Shown here in pieces: positions 1-7,893 of a stretch of DNA of 64,000 nt. The notes under the pieces were generated by a model that did no database searches, had not been told where the DNA came from, and saw nothing but the letters and a program-made list of their open reading frames with translations. Source of the DNA: Syntrophaceae bacterium. GTDB taxonomy: Bacteria > Desulfobacterota > Syntrophia > Syntrophales > PHBD01. A program made the translations under genes and the position numbers. Position 1 is the first letter of the stretch. Each line of letters starts with the position of its first letter. The stretch lies in the NCBI GenBank assembly GCA_013177825.1, contig JABLXX010000002.1, positions 1 to 64,000 of the forward strand. Direction: 5' to 3'.

Positions 1-334
1 AGCCCATCGAATGGCTCAGTGACAATGGACCTGCCTATATTGCCAGAGAGACCGTTGCGTTTGCCGAATCCGTCGGATTCATCGTCTGTACGACACCGTT
101 TTACAGCCCCGAATCCAACGGGATGGCGGAGGCTTTCGTCAAGACATTTAAACGCGATTATGTTCACGTCAACCCTCTGCACGATGCCCGGTTCGTCCTG
201 GCGCAGTTGCCGAAATGGTTTGAGGATTACAACGAGTTCCACCCCCACAAGGGCCTGAAGATGAAGTCTCCCCGCGAATATCGGAGACTTGCGGCTAAGT
301 TAGAGACGTGTCCGGTCAATTAGGGGCAACTCCA
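1..334 (+). mobile_element. Right end of an IS3-family (IS2-group) insertion sequence
   Basis: The window opens inside an insertion sequence. The end of its transposase runs to 323. A few bases later the sequence TAGGGGCAACTCCA (321-334) resembles, in reverse, the TGGA-starting terminal repeats of IS2-group elements, so I place the element end near 334. The left end lies outside the window. The element abuts, and supplies the last codons of, the gene on the opposite strand at 316-618. Confidence 0.7.
3..323 (+). CDS. IS3-family transposase OrfB, C-terminal part (cut by window start)
   Basis: This is the catalytic end of a DDE transposase that inserts the IS3-type element. The frame is open from base 3. 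It shows the second Asp in the SDNGPAY motif, the catalytic Glu in SNGMAEAFVKTFKRDY, and the typical ending YNEFHPHKGLKMKSPREY. These match the integrase core of IS3-family OrfB proteins and look most like the IS2 group. About 105 residues are visible, roughly the last third of a normal OrfB. Only the first catalytic Asp and the start lie outside the window, so nothing here shows whether the gene is intact. Confidence 0.9.
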   Translation, partial: PIEWLSDNGPAYIARETVAFAESVGFIVCTTPFYSPESNGMAEAFVKTFKRDYVHVNPLHDARFVLAQLPKWFEDYNEFHPHKGLKMKSPREYRRLAAKLETCPVN

Positions 335-618
335 CGTTCGATCAGATCACGAATGGCTCGCGCTTCGTTTTTGTGATGTCCGTGGCTCGCAATGGGGTTG
401 CTTCCTCCCGCCGAATCCATTCTAATGTCGGACCAGATTAAACCCGTATGGATATTGACCGAAGCCACTTTAGAGATCGCAATGCTCTCTTCATTGGAAC
501 CGAAGAGTCGCGGCTTAATCCGAGTAACCTGGTTTTGATTTACTTCTATACGCGCCGGGAAAAGTAGATTGCCCGAAGTCAACCGACTGGCGGTGAATAC
601 ATGATTGTCGTCAACCAT
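316..618 (-). CDS. Small PH-domain-like hypothetical protein, 3' end altered by the IS
   Basis: This codes for about 100 residues with no signal peptide. The alternating strand pattern (FTASRLTSGNLLFPARIEVN, then RLFGSNEESIAISKVASVNI) and the 'SHGHHKNEARAIRDLIE' helix resemble small bacterial PH-like proteins. Such proteins carry a short beta domain and a closing helix, and their function is unknown. ATG at 618 is preferred over the in-frame GTG at 621 because GGAG lies six bases before the ATG. The last residues (GVAPN) and the stop are read from the terminal repeat of the adjacent insertion sequence, so the native C-terminus has been replaced. The family call is tentative. Confidence 0.6.
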   Translation of the reverse strand: MVDDNHVFTASRLTSGNLLFPARIEVNQNQVTRIKPRLFGSNEESIAISKVASVNIHTGLIWSDIRMDSAGGSNPIASHGHHKNEARAIRDLIERGVAPN

Positions 619-709
619 CACGTTCTCCTTCGATCCGATAATATATTTTCTTTTAGGTGGATCATCGTCACGCTAGATCCCATTAACACAGGGAGAAGAT
701 CACTCAACA

Positions 710-895
710 TCAGCCGCCGGATCGGGCTCGAAACGCCAGGTACCCGAAGATGATGAGGACCGCCAGAAGAGCGAGCCGTGCCATCCACATCAAGCTCGTG
801 TGGGCTACGTGTCGCGTACCAGTCGGTTTGATGCCGGTTACGGCCAAAATGCCTGTGATGATTACTGCGAGACCGAGCCATCCTAACCAACTCAT
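710..895 (-). CDS. Small membrane protein with two predicted TM segments
   Basis: A 61-residue protein beginning MSWLGWLGLAVIITGILAV. It has a hydrophobic segment at about residues 4-19, a short polar loop containing GTRHVAHTS, and a second hydrophobic segment at about 37-54 ending in basic residues. It resembles the small inner-membrane proteins often found among BON and CsbD stress genes, but I do not recognise a named family. The frame is open further upstream, but this Met is preferred because the hydrophobic segment starts right after it. The ribosome binding site is weak. Confidence 0.5.
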   Translation of the reverse strand: MSWLGWLGLAVIITGILAVTGIKPTGTRHVAHTSLMWMARLALLAVLIIFGYLAFRARSGG

Positions 896-1095
896 ATCGT
901 TCAGTCCTGCATCAGTCCGTGAAAACTCTGGGCGTCGCTCTTTCAGCATGTCGCAATCGCGGCGTGTCAAAAACATGCGTGATGACGAGTTCGTTTGTTG
1001 TTTCGGGCATCATGCCTTTCGAGGTCCTGATTGTGGTTTCATGCAACCGCAGCCTGAAACTCAAGCATGCTGCGGTGCATGATATGCCACTCTTC

Positions 1096-1275
1096 CTACT
1101 TTCCTAGAACCGACTTGACCTGCCCGATTTTCTCCTGAACCTGGCCGGCTATCTTTTCACCGGTGCCTTCAGTTTCCAACTTTTGATTATCTGTTAGTTC
1201 TCCCGTAACCTCCTTGATTTTACCTTTTACTTGATGAAACGTGCCTTCCGCCTTGTCCCTAATGCTCGATTTCAT
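1096..1275 (-). CDS. CsbD family stress protein
   Basis: A 59-residue hydrophilic protein of the CsbD family (small general-stress proteins of unknown biochemical role, sigma-B controlled in Bacillus). Family marks are the early GTFHQVKGKIKEVTGELT, the LETEGTGEKIAGQVQEKIGQ repeat-like helix pair, and a short Lys-rich end. It starts at ATG 1275 with GGAGG upstream. It lies downstream of the damaged BON gene on the same strand, as the close paralogue at 13815-13994 follows its own BON gene. BON-CsbD is therefore a duplicated unit. Confidence 0.9.
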   Translation of the reverse strand: MKSSIRDKAEGTFHQVKGKIKEVTGELTDNQKLETEGTGEKIAGQVQEKIGQVKSVLGK

Positions 1276-1291
1276 GGTATTCCTCCTTCGC

Positions 1292-1606
1292 CTATTTTAC
1301 GATGAGATCATTCCTGACGGATTTGACCCCTTCAACGCTGCGAGCGATATGCCCTGCCTTATCGACGGCATTCGCGGAATCAACGAAACCGCTCAGTTGA
1401 ACGATGCCTTTGCGTGATTCGACGCCGATCTCAAATGATTTGAGAAAATCATCACTTGCGAGCAGAGATTTTACCTTGGTCGTGATGACCGTATCGTCAA
1501 CGTAGTTGCCCACACTTTCACTTGTCCCTGCCAACGAATAGGTTGCAAAGGTGGTGAACAACATCAGAAGCACTAAAAAGTGAATAACAATATTTCTCTA
1601 TTTCAT
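1292..1606 (-). pseudogene. BON-domain exported protein with a stop at codon 3
   Basis: This encodes a periplasmic single-BON protein (OsmY-like; BON domains are thought to bind phospholipid or envelope surfaces). Compared with its paralogues at 3626-3940 and 13485-13799, the ATG at 1604-1606 is conserved and preceded by the same GAGGAGTAA, but the third codon is TAG (1598-1600) where the others have AAG. The rest of the frame is intact, including the signal peptide and the BON core VITTKVKSLLASDDFLKSF and GIVQLSGFVDS, and ends in NDLIVK. Translation might restart at a later GTG or ATG and lose part of the signal peptide. Unless the stop is a sequencing error or is read through, the gene is impaired. 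Encoded length would be 104 aa. Confidence 0.8.
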
Positions 1607-1678
1607 AGCGTTTACTCCTCCTTGCTTGTTTTTGGTGAAATGATCGGTTGTGAGTTGCGAGACCTTTTCTCACGATGT
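1607..1678 (-). promoter_or_regulatory. Leader of BON gene, copy A of a conserved 5' segment
   Basis: About 70 bases before the BON start resemble the leaders at 3941-4014 and 13420-13484. They share a GAGAAAAG-type stretch, CTCGCAAC, then TCATTTCAC or its variants, and a GAGGAGTAA ribosome site. This shows that the 5' untranslated part was duplicated together with the gene. No firm promoter boxes were assigned. Confidence 0.45.
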
Positions 1679-1837
1679 GATAGCAAGCTTTTATAAGCTC
1701 TTCCCGGACATGCCGACCACCTTCCAAATCTTCTCTGTCCACACCCGATGGAGATGGTGCGGAACATCACTTCATAGGGCTCTCTGAGAAGGAGGTTTAT
1801 CTCTCCCAAGAATGCCTTGAAGAGTTACACGCACACT

Positions 1838-1990
1838 TCAGAGCCGGCCCATCAGCACCAGAATGATCACAATCAGAAGAACCAATCCAAGTCCACCGCT
1901 GGGATAGTATCCCCAGCTTTTACTGTGAGGCCAGGTGGGCAGTGCGCCGACTAAGATGAGAATCAAAATAACGATCAGTATCGTTCCCAT
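1838..1990 (-). CDS. DUF3309 family small membrane protein
   Basis: A 50-residue protein, MGTILIVILILILVGALP..., with the DUF3309 signature LPTWPHSKSWGYYPSGGLGL between two hydrophobic segments and a short MGRL end. Function is unknown. The family is common in environmental proteobacteria beside BON, CsbD and other stress genes. It starts at ATG 1990 behind a strong AAAGGAGG. It is probably transcribed toward the BON-CsbD pair. Confidence 0.9.
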   Translation of the reverse strand: MGTILIVILILILVGALPTWPHSKSWGYYPSGGLGLVLLIVIILVLMGRL

Positions 1991-2099
1991 GTTTTTCCTC
2001 CTTTCCCTTTATTTGACGATCTTGTTTCTTAGCTTACTACCCATTCCCCTTTTTCTGATTCGGAAGTTCTCTTGCTTTATGTCTTCTCCTCAATCTTCA

Positions 2100-2290
2100 A
2101 GTTGATCTTGGGTGGGATGAGCAGGATCATGAGGATAACAATTGCAAAAGGCTGGCCAACAGCCGAAGGGAGTGAGATATTTGGATTGATGCTTTAACAA
2201 CAGGGGATTAGGTCAATAAGAGAGAATAGCAGAAAAGCATGAAATGATTCGTTTAGCCTCAATATGCTATGGAACCGGAATATATTTAGG
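2100..2290. repeat. Hairpin-ABM module, copy 1 (degenerate)
   Basis: The stem half GATTCGTTTAGCCTCAATAT (2246-2265) matches the stem of the copy at 4381-4400, but the matching second half is degraded. Further left, CAAAAGGCTGGCCAACAGCCGA (2147-2168) and an ATGATCCTG-like remnant on the reverse strand (near 2130) align with the spacer and ABM gene start of the other copies. The remainder of 1991-2509 holds no gene that I can support. Confidence 0.6.
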
Positions 2291-2509
2291 GATATACTGA
2301 GAAGAGTTAGTCACTTTGTTAACCTGCCTTTCTTTTTTATCACGCTGCCGGGCGGCCCTGAACGAATGTGTGCTTGCTCTCAGGGTGTTCGGGTTGAGGC
2401 ATAAGATCGTTGCAACCCCGCTCAGATTAGACAACTGCCGGCAGCGCATGCACCTACAGGGCTGTCATGATAACCGCATTGCAGTCTTCTTTGACGTTAC
2501 CCCCTTCCA

Positions 2510-3465
2510 TTAAAAACGGTAGGTCAATCCGCCAAGAAAGATATCCGTGTCTCGGTTGTAATTGGTGACAATCCGGTGAAAGGAGCCGCGGACTGCGAAC
2601 TGTGGATGAAATCGCCAGGAGGCCGTGAAGCTGACAGCGCCCGCGACCTTTGTTTTCTCCTCATTGTCACCACTATATTTGTCGCGAGCAAGATAGGGAC
2701 CGGCCCCGATCCCAAGGGCCAAATGATCCTCGAAGAATGCTCGGACGGCCCAGAGCTCAGTAATAATGCCGTAACGGCCGAAGGGGTTGGTATCGCCTTC
2801 ATTGAGCCACGCAATCGTCCAATCGACATAGCGCAGGAGACCGCGCCGGTACTCGGCACTCAACGCGGTATCCTTCTCCGATTTGGCGCTGTTCAGGACG
2901 GATTGACCGAGAAAAAGTGTGATTTCGTCGTCCGTTCGCGATCAGCCGGTTTGCAGGACGATTCCGGCGATGCAGAGGCTCCCAGCAGGTAGCCGATCCC
3001 GAAGGTTCCCGACAAGGTATCAAAACTTCTCTCGGTCGCAATGTAGTTGAAGCGCACTTGTAACAGCAGCGGGCGCAGCCCGTACCAGGTCGCAGTCGCA
3101 CTGGATATAACGCCGAAACCGTGCCTGTCTTGGAATGTTTCTGTAATGGGGACAACCTGCGTATCCGCATATGCAAAAGGCCCGATGCCGAGAGCCAGGG
3201 ACAACCGCGAATCGATTAGATCTGTGTGCCCCCAGATCTGGGCGGCAAGTCCGTCGCGATAGTGGTTTATCTGATGCCCCTCGTTGATATAAGAAAAGCT
3301 GAATGCTGCATGATCTCCCAAGTCCTGCCTGTAAGTGACTGACCACTGGTTTCTCGCATTGCGCGTATTCGTATCATATGTGCCCCCAACGTTGACGAAC
3401 ATCTCCTGGGCCATGACCGGACAGGATAGCGTAACAAAAAGTAAAACAAGAACGATCTTTTTCAT
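2510..3465 (-). pseudogene. Two-repeat outer-membrane beta-barrel protein, frameshifted
   Basis: The gene starts at ATG 3465 with GGGAG upstream and a signal peptide cut after PVMA. The first half (to about 2950) has barrel strands such as WSVTYRQDLGDHAAFSFSYI and LSLALGIGPFAYAD. The second half (2510 to about 2930) repeats the layout: AEYRRGLLRYVDWTIAWLNE, LALGIGAGPYLARD, ending in the aromatic LTYRF typical of outer-membrane barrels. The halves are in different frames. The first stops at 2893, while the second is open from the TGA near 2945, so a one-base shift lies between about 2895 and 2945. Joined, they give roughly 318 residues with an acyloxyacyl-hydrolase/PagL-like appearance, but no catalytic residues were identified. 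Confidence 0.7.
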
Positions 3466-3625
3466 GCAGATCTCCCGATGAAAGAGCTCCTTCAGATTGA
3501 TTCCATATCTCCCTTGTGCACCTCCCCAACGAAACTCTAAAAAATCCGGTACTCAGGGCCCAAATATTAAGAAGTTGTGGCGTGTTACCCGCTACGGTTC
3601 AGATGGATGCCGAAATATGAATAAC

Positions 3626-3940
3626 CTATTTCACAATCAAATTATTATTTACAGATTTGACCCCCCTAACGCTATGTGCGATTTGACCTGCTATGTTAAC
3701 GGCTTTTTCTGAATCAACGAAGCCGCTCAGTTGAACGGTGCCTTTGTAGGTTTCAACACTGATCTGAAACGACTTGAGAAAATCGTCCTCGGAAAGAAGA
3801 GATTTTACCTTGGTTGTGATGACCGAATCGTCAATATATTCACCAGTACTTTCCTTTATGGGTGTCGATGCACAGGCCGCAAAGGTAACAATCAGCATAA
3901 GCAGCACTAAAAAGCTGATAATGATATTTCTCTTTTTCAT
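3626..3940 (-). CDS. BON-domain lipoprotein
   Basis: A 104-residue paralogue of the two other single-BON proteins here. Its hydrophobic leader ends in a lipobox (TFAAC, Cys at about 23), so unlike the paralogues it should be lipid-anchored. The BON domain fills residues 35-104 (YIDDSVITTKVKSLLSEDDF, GTVQLSGFVDSEKAV, ending NNNLIVK). A periplasmic stress role is inferred from the OsmY family. It starts at ATG 3940 behind AGAGGAGTAA. No CsbD gene follows this copy. Confidence 0.88.
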   Translation of the reverse strand: MKKRNIIISFLVLLMLIVTFAACASTPIKESTGEYIDDSVITTKVKSLLSEDDFLKSFQISVETYKGTVQLSGFVDSEKAVNIAGQIAHSVRGVKSVNNNLIVK

Positions 3941-4014
3941 AGCAGTTACTCCTCTCTGTAAGTTTGCAGTGAGCTGTAAAAATAACTGGTTGCGAGATCT
4001 TTTCTCCTGAACGT
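3941..4014 (-). promoter_or_regulatory. Leader of BON gene, copy B of a conserved 5' segment
   Basis: It matches the leader at 13420-13484 closely: ACGTTCAGG, then a diverged AT-rich block, then CTTACAGAGAGGAGTAAC before the start codon. Copy A at 1607-1678 is more diverged. Confidence 0.5.
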
Positions 4015-4249
4015 ATTGTATTGATTAAAAGGTCTTTCTTAAGCTGCCGACTACCCTCCCGATAAACGGCCTCCACTTTTCCAGCAAGGATGCAAGTTGC
4101 AGCAAGAACGCCTTCGATATACGGCCTTGTTACCTCCTTGCGCTTCGTAATTGTTATATACCGATCTGCTCTCATCCATGAAGAGAGACTGGTGCATCAT
4201 TTCAAATGTCTTACCATGCAATCAAGGACAAGAACTCGCATTGGGGCGA

Positions 4250-4549
4250 GATGAGCAGAATCATAATACGTGCAACAGCAAATGCCCTGCCAATAACCGG
4301 AGGAAGGCCAGAAGATTTGATTTATCCCTTAATGTCAATGGATTAGATTCGTAGGAGGGAACAGCAGAAAAGTACGAAATGATTCGTTAGGCCTCAATAT
4401 ATTCAGGTTCCACAGCATATTGAGGCCTAACGAATCAATTCATCCTTCTCCACTTTTCTTTCATTAATCTAATCCATTGACATTACAGGATGAATCATAA
4501 TGGCTGTCTTCCCGCCGGTTATTGGCCGGCCATTTGCTATGACATTTTC
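4250..4549. repeat. Large palindrome made of two inverted hairpin-ABM modules
   Basis: The centre is a perfect 20-bp stem (4381-4400 with 4417-4436) around a 16-base loop. Outside it lie further matched arms: TAATGTCAATGGATTAGATT (4330-4349) pairs exactly with 4466-4485, and CCAATAACCGG (4290-4300) pairs with 4515-4525. The left arm has the orientation of copy 1 and the right arm that of copies 3 and 4. The right arm runs straight into a relic of the ABM gene, as copy 4 runs into the intact ABM gene. The rest of 4015-4743 has no supported gene apart from that relic. Confidence 0.8.
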
Positions 4550-4675
4550 AAGGTTCTGGTAATCAGATGGATGAAGGTCCTTCTGAGAAGCGCATGGACT
4601 TATCACAGAGGATTGCTTCACTGTCCGGCTCCATCAGAATGAAGAGGGGATAACAGCACTGCGACTCCTCTCAAA
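4550..4675 (+). pseudogene. Relic of an ABM-domain gene
   Basis: This stretch aligns base for base with the 5' part of the intact gene at 12805-13110. Shared pieces include GTAATCA, ATGAAGGT, GGACTTATCACAGA (versus GGAGTTGTCACAGA), TCACTGTCCG, CCATCAG and CACTGCGACT. The start codon position reads AAG (4550-4552) and a base has been lost after CTTC/CTTCT, so the frame is broken. Homology fades after about 4675. It is a dead partial copy carried with the repeat module. Confidence 0.75.
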
Positions 4676-4743
4676 GTATTGTGGCTGGGAGGCGAGCAAA
4701 TTGCTGTCTGAACCTGCCCTAACGATAAATTGGGGGAATGGAA

Positions 4744-4908
4744 ATGGATCATAATCACGCAGATCAAGAGTGGAGCAGACTAGAGGCCTATATCGATCAT
4801 ATGTTTGGCAGATATCTCAGGAACAGTCAGGACCTGCTTGAATACAAACCCCGTCAGGCAATCTATCTGCTGGAAACATCAAGGGATGACAGGAAGGACT
4901 ATCCGTAG
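4744..4908 (+). CDS. Small hypothetical protein (54 aa)
   Basis: The frame MDHNHADQEWSRLEAYIDHM... ends in SRDDRKDYP. It is hydrophilic, with no signal peptide and no recognisable domain. A GGGGG run six bases upstream can serve as ribosome site. It lies between the ABM relic and a zinc-ribbon gene, and support is limited to the start context and plausible composition. It could be a chance frame or the remnant of a larger gene. Confidence 0.35.
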   Translation: MDHNHADQEWSRLEAYIDHMFGRYLRNSQDLLEYKPRQAIYLLETSRDDRKDYP

Positions 4909-5025
4909 GCATTCTGAGCCAAGTAGAGCTCCGAATGCGATATCGCCTATGGCGCTGCACAAAGACTGTTTCGATCGTCGAACCGTCATGAAGGCATCAT
5001 TTGATATTCATGGCAATTCGGAGAG

Positions 5026-5388
5026 GTGAATGAAATGCTGGCATCTCAGATAATCTGCATGGAATGCGGATATCAGGGTTTGTTCGATATACAGGAAGTA
5101 TCTGTTGAAAAAGCGAAGCCAAACTCTTTCAGATACTTGGGACATAACGCTTTTACGGGTGCCATGCACTATCAGTGCCCTGAGTGCAATTCATATCTGA
5201 ATGTCAATCCGATGGATATTTTCAAGACGTATCCCGTGAGAGGACAACCGAGGCCGGGCCAACCGGTAAAAGATCCTTACAGCGTCCCGGCAGAGATGGA
5301 TTTTCTCTGGAAGTTGCCCGGTATCATCAAGAACCGGGTACTTGGGTTGACAAGATATATCAGCAAGAGTCTTGGCGCTATTATTTAG
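5026..5388 (+). CDS. Zinc-ribbon hypothetical protein
   Basis: A 120-residue soluble protein with two CxxC knuckles, CMECGYQG at about residues 11-18 and CPECNSY at about 51-57, as expected for a single zinc ribbon over the first 60 residues. A basic, hydrophobic tail (KNRVLGLTRYISKSLGAII) follows and may form an amphipathic helix. It starts at ATG 5026 immediately after GGAGAGGTGA. I do not recognise the family and no function can be assigned. Confidence 0.6.
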   Translation: MNEMLASQIICMECGYQGLFDIQEVSVEKAKPNSFRYLGHNAFTGAMHYQCPECNSYLNVNPMDIFKTYPVRGQPRPGQPVKDPYSVPAEMDFLWKLPGIIKNRVLGLTRYISKSLGAII

Positions 5389-5421
5389 AGACGCCTATTT
5401 GCTTCTGGATCAATCCCATAG

Positions 5422-5589
5422 GATCGCAGGGCCTTGATTAAGAAGCGCTTCCATGCGGACCGGACCGATCCGGTCAATTACGATCCGACCCTCAACACAG
5501 CCCGATACAGTGTTGAGACAGCCGGCAAGATTTTCAAAGAAGCGTTCAACACAGGTTCCTCGTACGGTTATTCAATAACAAAACGGTAA
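5422..5589 (+). pseudogene. C-terminal relic of a cytidylate-kinase-like protein
   Basis: Between a TAG at 5419-5421 and a TAA at 5587-5589, one frame reads DRRALIKKRFHADRTDPVNY, then DPTLNTARYSVETAGKIF. This matches the usual ending of cytidylate-kinase-like (AAK-type P-loop) proteins, where a 'DR..lIKr.f..D..DP..YD..iNT...s.e.Aa.ii' pattern closes the fold. The P-loop part is absent upstream, so this is a truncated remnant. The identification is from memory of the family and is moderate. Confidence 0.45.
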
Positions 5590-5600
5590 AGAGCATCCCC

Positions 5601-7472
5601 ATGTATCAGGAAAAATGGCAACAAAAGCACCCCGATAAATATGCCCCGGAAGACGTTGTCTTCGGCCGAATCCACCGAGGAGATACGATATTCATCGGCT
5701 CGGCTTGTGCAGAACCGCAGCATCTGGTCCGGAATCTGATTCACTATGTGGAGTCTCACCCCAAGGCATTTGTCGATGCCGAGGTTCTCCATATCCGATC
5801 CCTTGGTGTTGCCCCTTATGCGACGGAAAAGTTCAAGCAAAATTTCCGTCATAACTCTTTTTTTGTTGGTGACAGTACCCGTGACGCCGTCAACAGCGGT
5901 GTCGCCGACTACACGCCCATCTTTCTCTCGGAGGCCCCGGGGCTCTTCATAAGCGGCCTCGCGCTTATCGATATTGCATTGGTCCAGGCAACACCGCCGG
6001 ATGAATACGGGTTTATGAGTCTGGGTATCAGCGTAGATGTCGTCAAGGCGGCCGTTCAGCAGGCAACGGTTGTTATTGTCCAGGTCAACCGCTCCATGCC
6101 TCGAGTTCTCGGCGATGCTTTCATCCATATCGACGACGTGGACTATATCGTCCCCCATGATGAAGACCTCCTGGAGTACAGTCCGAACGCCCCTGAAGAA
6201 ACAAGCCAGCAGATCGGCCGGTATGTGTCACGTCTGATTGAAGACGGGGATACCCTTCAGGTGGGTTACGGCAAAATCCCGAATGCCGTCCTGGGGAATC
6301 TTTCCGGCAAGAAGCATCTCGGGATCCACACGGAACTTATCAGCGACGGTATTGTAGAACTCATGAGGCAGGGCGTAATCGACAATTCCCGCAAAACACT
6401 CGACCCCGGGAAAACCGTAACAACCTTCTGCATGGGCCAAAAGTCGACCTACAAATATCTTCACGACAATCCGGCCTTTGAATTCCGGACCATCGATTAT
6501 ACCAACAACCCTATGAATATTGCCCGCCAGGATAACATGGTCGCCATCAACAGTGCGCTGGAAATCGATCTGACGGGCCAGGCGACGGCAGAATCGATCG
6601 GGAGGATCTCTCACAGCGGAGTTGGAGGGCAGGCAGACTTCATGCGGGGCGCGGTCCTCTCCAGGGGAGGAAAGTCAATCCTGGCTATGCAATCCACTGC
6701 AGCCGGGGAGAGCGTTTCCAGAATCGTCCCGACACTCCAGGAAGGAGCTGGCGTAACCCTGACCAGGGGTGATGTCCATTATGTGGTGACGGAGCACGGC
6801 ATCGCATATCTTCATGGGAAAAGTCTCCGGGAGAGAGCCATGGAACTCATTGGCATCGCCCACCCGAAATTCCAGTTGTCACTCATCGAGAAGGCAAAGA
6901 AACTGGGACTCATCTACCGGGATCAAGCTTTTATCCCCGGCATCCGGGGCGAGTATCCCGAGCAGTTCGAATCGTATCGGGTGACCGCCAAAGGCTTCAA
7001 CATCCTCTTCCGTCCCATTAAGATCAGTGATGAACCAAGGCTAAAGGATTTCGTCTATTCCTTGTCCGATCAGAGTCTCTACCGGCGTTTCATGTCCGTA
7101 CGGAAGGATGTCCCCCACGAAGTCCTGCAGGACATGGTCATCATCGACTACACTGTGGAGATGGCCATCCTTGCCATTGTCCCCAGGGAAGAAGAAGAGG
7201 AAATTGTCGGTGTCGGCAGATATTACATGGATGATGTGAAACACTCGGCAGAGGTGGCCTTTGCCGTGAAGGATGCCTACCACAACAAAGGCATCGGCTC
7301 AGAGCTGCTTTCCTATCTGACGTACCTTGCCAAACGTCAGGGCTTGCTGGGTTTCAACGCCGAAGTCCTTTCGGATAACCAGCCCATGATGCACGTCTTC
7401 GAAAAGGGCGGCTTCGATCTGAAAAAGAGTAGTGCCGCCGGGATCTGGGAGTTGAAGATGACATTCCGGTAA
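5601..7472 (+). CDS. Acetyl-CoA hydrolase/CoA-transferase fused to a GNAT domain
   Basis: A 623-residue cytoplasmic fusion. Residues 1 to about 440 are a class I CoA-transferase of the acetyl-CoA hydrolase / 4-hydroxybutyrate CoA-transferase type. The acceptor Glu is at about 245 in GIHTELISDG, and conserved GVGGQADFMRGA and EHGIAYLHGKSLRERA follow. Residues from about 470 to the end are a GNAT acetyltransferase (FRPIKISDEPRLKDFVYSL, with acetyl-CoA loop YHNKGIGSELL). Fusions of this kind are known in anaerobic deltaproteobacteria and may join acyl-CoA handling with lysine or small-molecule acetylation; that role is inferred. The ribosome site before ATG 5601 is weak. It stands alone between accessory genes. 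Confidence 0.9.
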   Translation: MYQEKWQQKHPDKYAPEDVVFGRIHRGDTIFIGSACAEPQHLVRNLIHYVESHPKAFVDAEVLHIRSLGVAPYATEKFKQNFRHNSFFVGDSTRDAVNSGVADYTPIFLSEAPGLFISGLALIDIALVQATPPDEYGFMSLGISVDVVKAAVQQATVVIVQVNRSMPRVLGDAFIHIDDVDYIVPHDEDLLEYSPNAPEETSQQIGRYVSRLIEDGDTLQVGYGKIPNAVLGNLSGKKHLGIHTELISDGIVELMRQGVIDNSRKTLDPGKTVTTFCMGQKSTYKYLHDNPAFEFRTIDYTNNPMNIARQDNMVAINSALEIDLTGQATAESIGRISHSGVGGQADFMRGAVLSRGGKSILAMQSTAAGESVSRIVPTLQEGAGVTLTRGDVHYVVTEHGIAYLHGKSLRERAMELIGIAHPKFQLSLIEKAKKLGLIYRDQAFIPGIRGEYPEQFESYRVTAKGFNILFRPIKISDEPRLKDFVYSLSDQSLYRRFMSVRKDVPHEVLQDMVIIDYTVEMAILAIVPREEEEEIVGVGRYYMDDVKHSAEVAFAVKDAYHNKGIGSELLSYLTYLAKRQGLLGFNAEVLSDNQPMMHVFEKGGFDLKKSSAAGIWELKMTFR

Positions 7473-7639
7473 GTCCCTACTTTCTCTACGGAAACGGGTG
7501 CGTTGAATAAGCCTCTCGGGGAGAAGGACACTCAATGATTCGTATTGGGAAGTGAAGAGTTTGAACATGATCCAAACAGAGTGAGAATGGAACGACTTTG
7601 TGTATGCAAATGAAGGATTTCCCTGAGGAGGCATGAATC

Positions 7640-7777
7640 ATGAAAAATTGTAAGGGTGTCATCGCTGTGTTGATGATGTTCGCTTTAATTGTCGGGGTAG
7701 CGGGCTGCTCGAAAGAAGGCCCGATGGAGCGCGCCGGCAAGAAAGTCGATAAGGTAGTAGAGGACATCAAGAAATAA
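7640..7777 (+). CDS. Entericidin-like small lipoprotein
   Basis: A 45-residue lipoprotein. Its signal peptide ends in the lipobox VAGC (Cys at 23), followed by a short charged tail SKEGPMERAGKKVDKVVEDI predicted to form one amphipathic helix. Size and layout match entericidin-type lipoproteins, often linked with stress or antidote functions, but a generic small outer-membrane lipoprotein is equally possible. It starts at ATG 7640 behind GAGGAGG. Confidence 0.7.
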   Translation: MKNCKGVIAVLMMFALIVGVAGCSKEGPMERAGKKVDKVVEDIKK

Positions 7778-7893
7778 TGAAACTAGAAATTATTTATACA
7801 CTTCCACCCTGAAAAAGAGCTTCTTATCAATGCTTCCCCGTCTGTGCGAACCATCAGCCCAAAGGATTGGAGGCACTTGCCAAGGGATAAATC

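Noticed and set aside
1518-1809. Open frames on the minus strand upstream of the BON pseudogene
   Set aside because: No family or membrane pattern is seen, and the region aligns with the non-coding leaders of the other BON genes.
2110-2140. Short peptide frame (MILLIPPKI...) on the minus strand
   Set aside because: It aligns with the ABM gene start in the other module copies and is better explained as its decayed remnant than as a separate gene.
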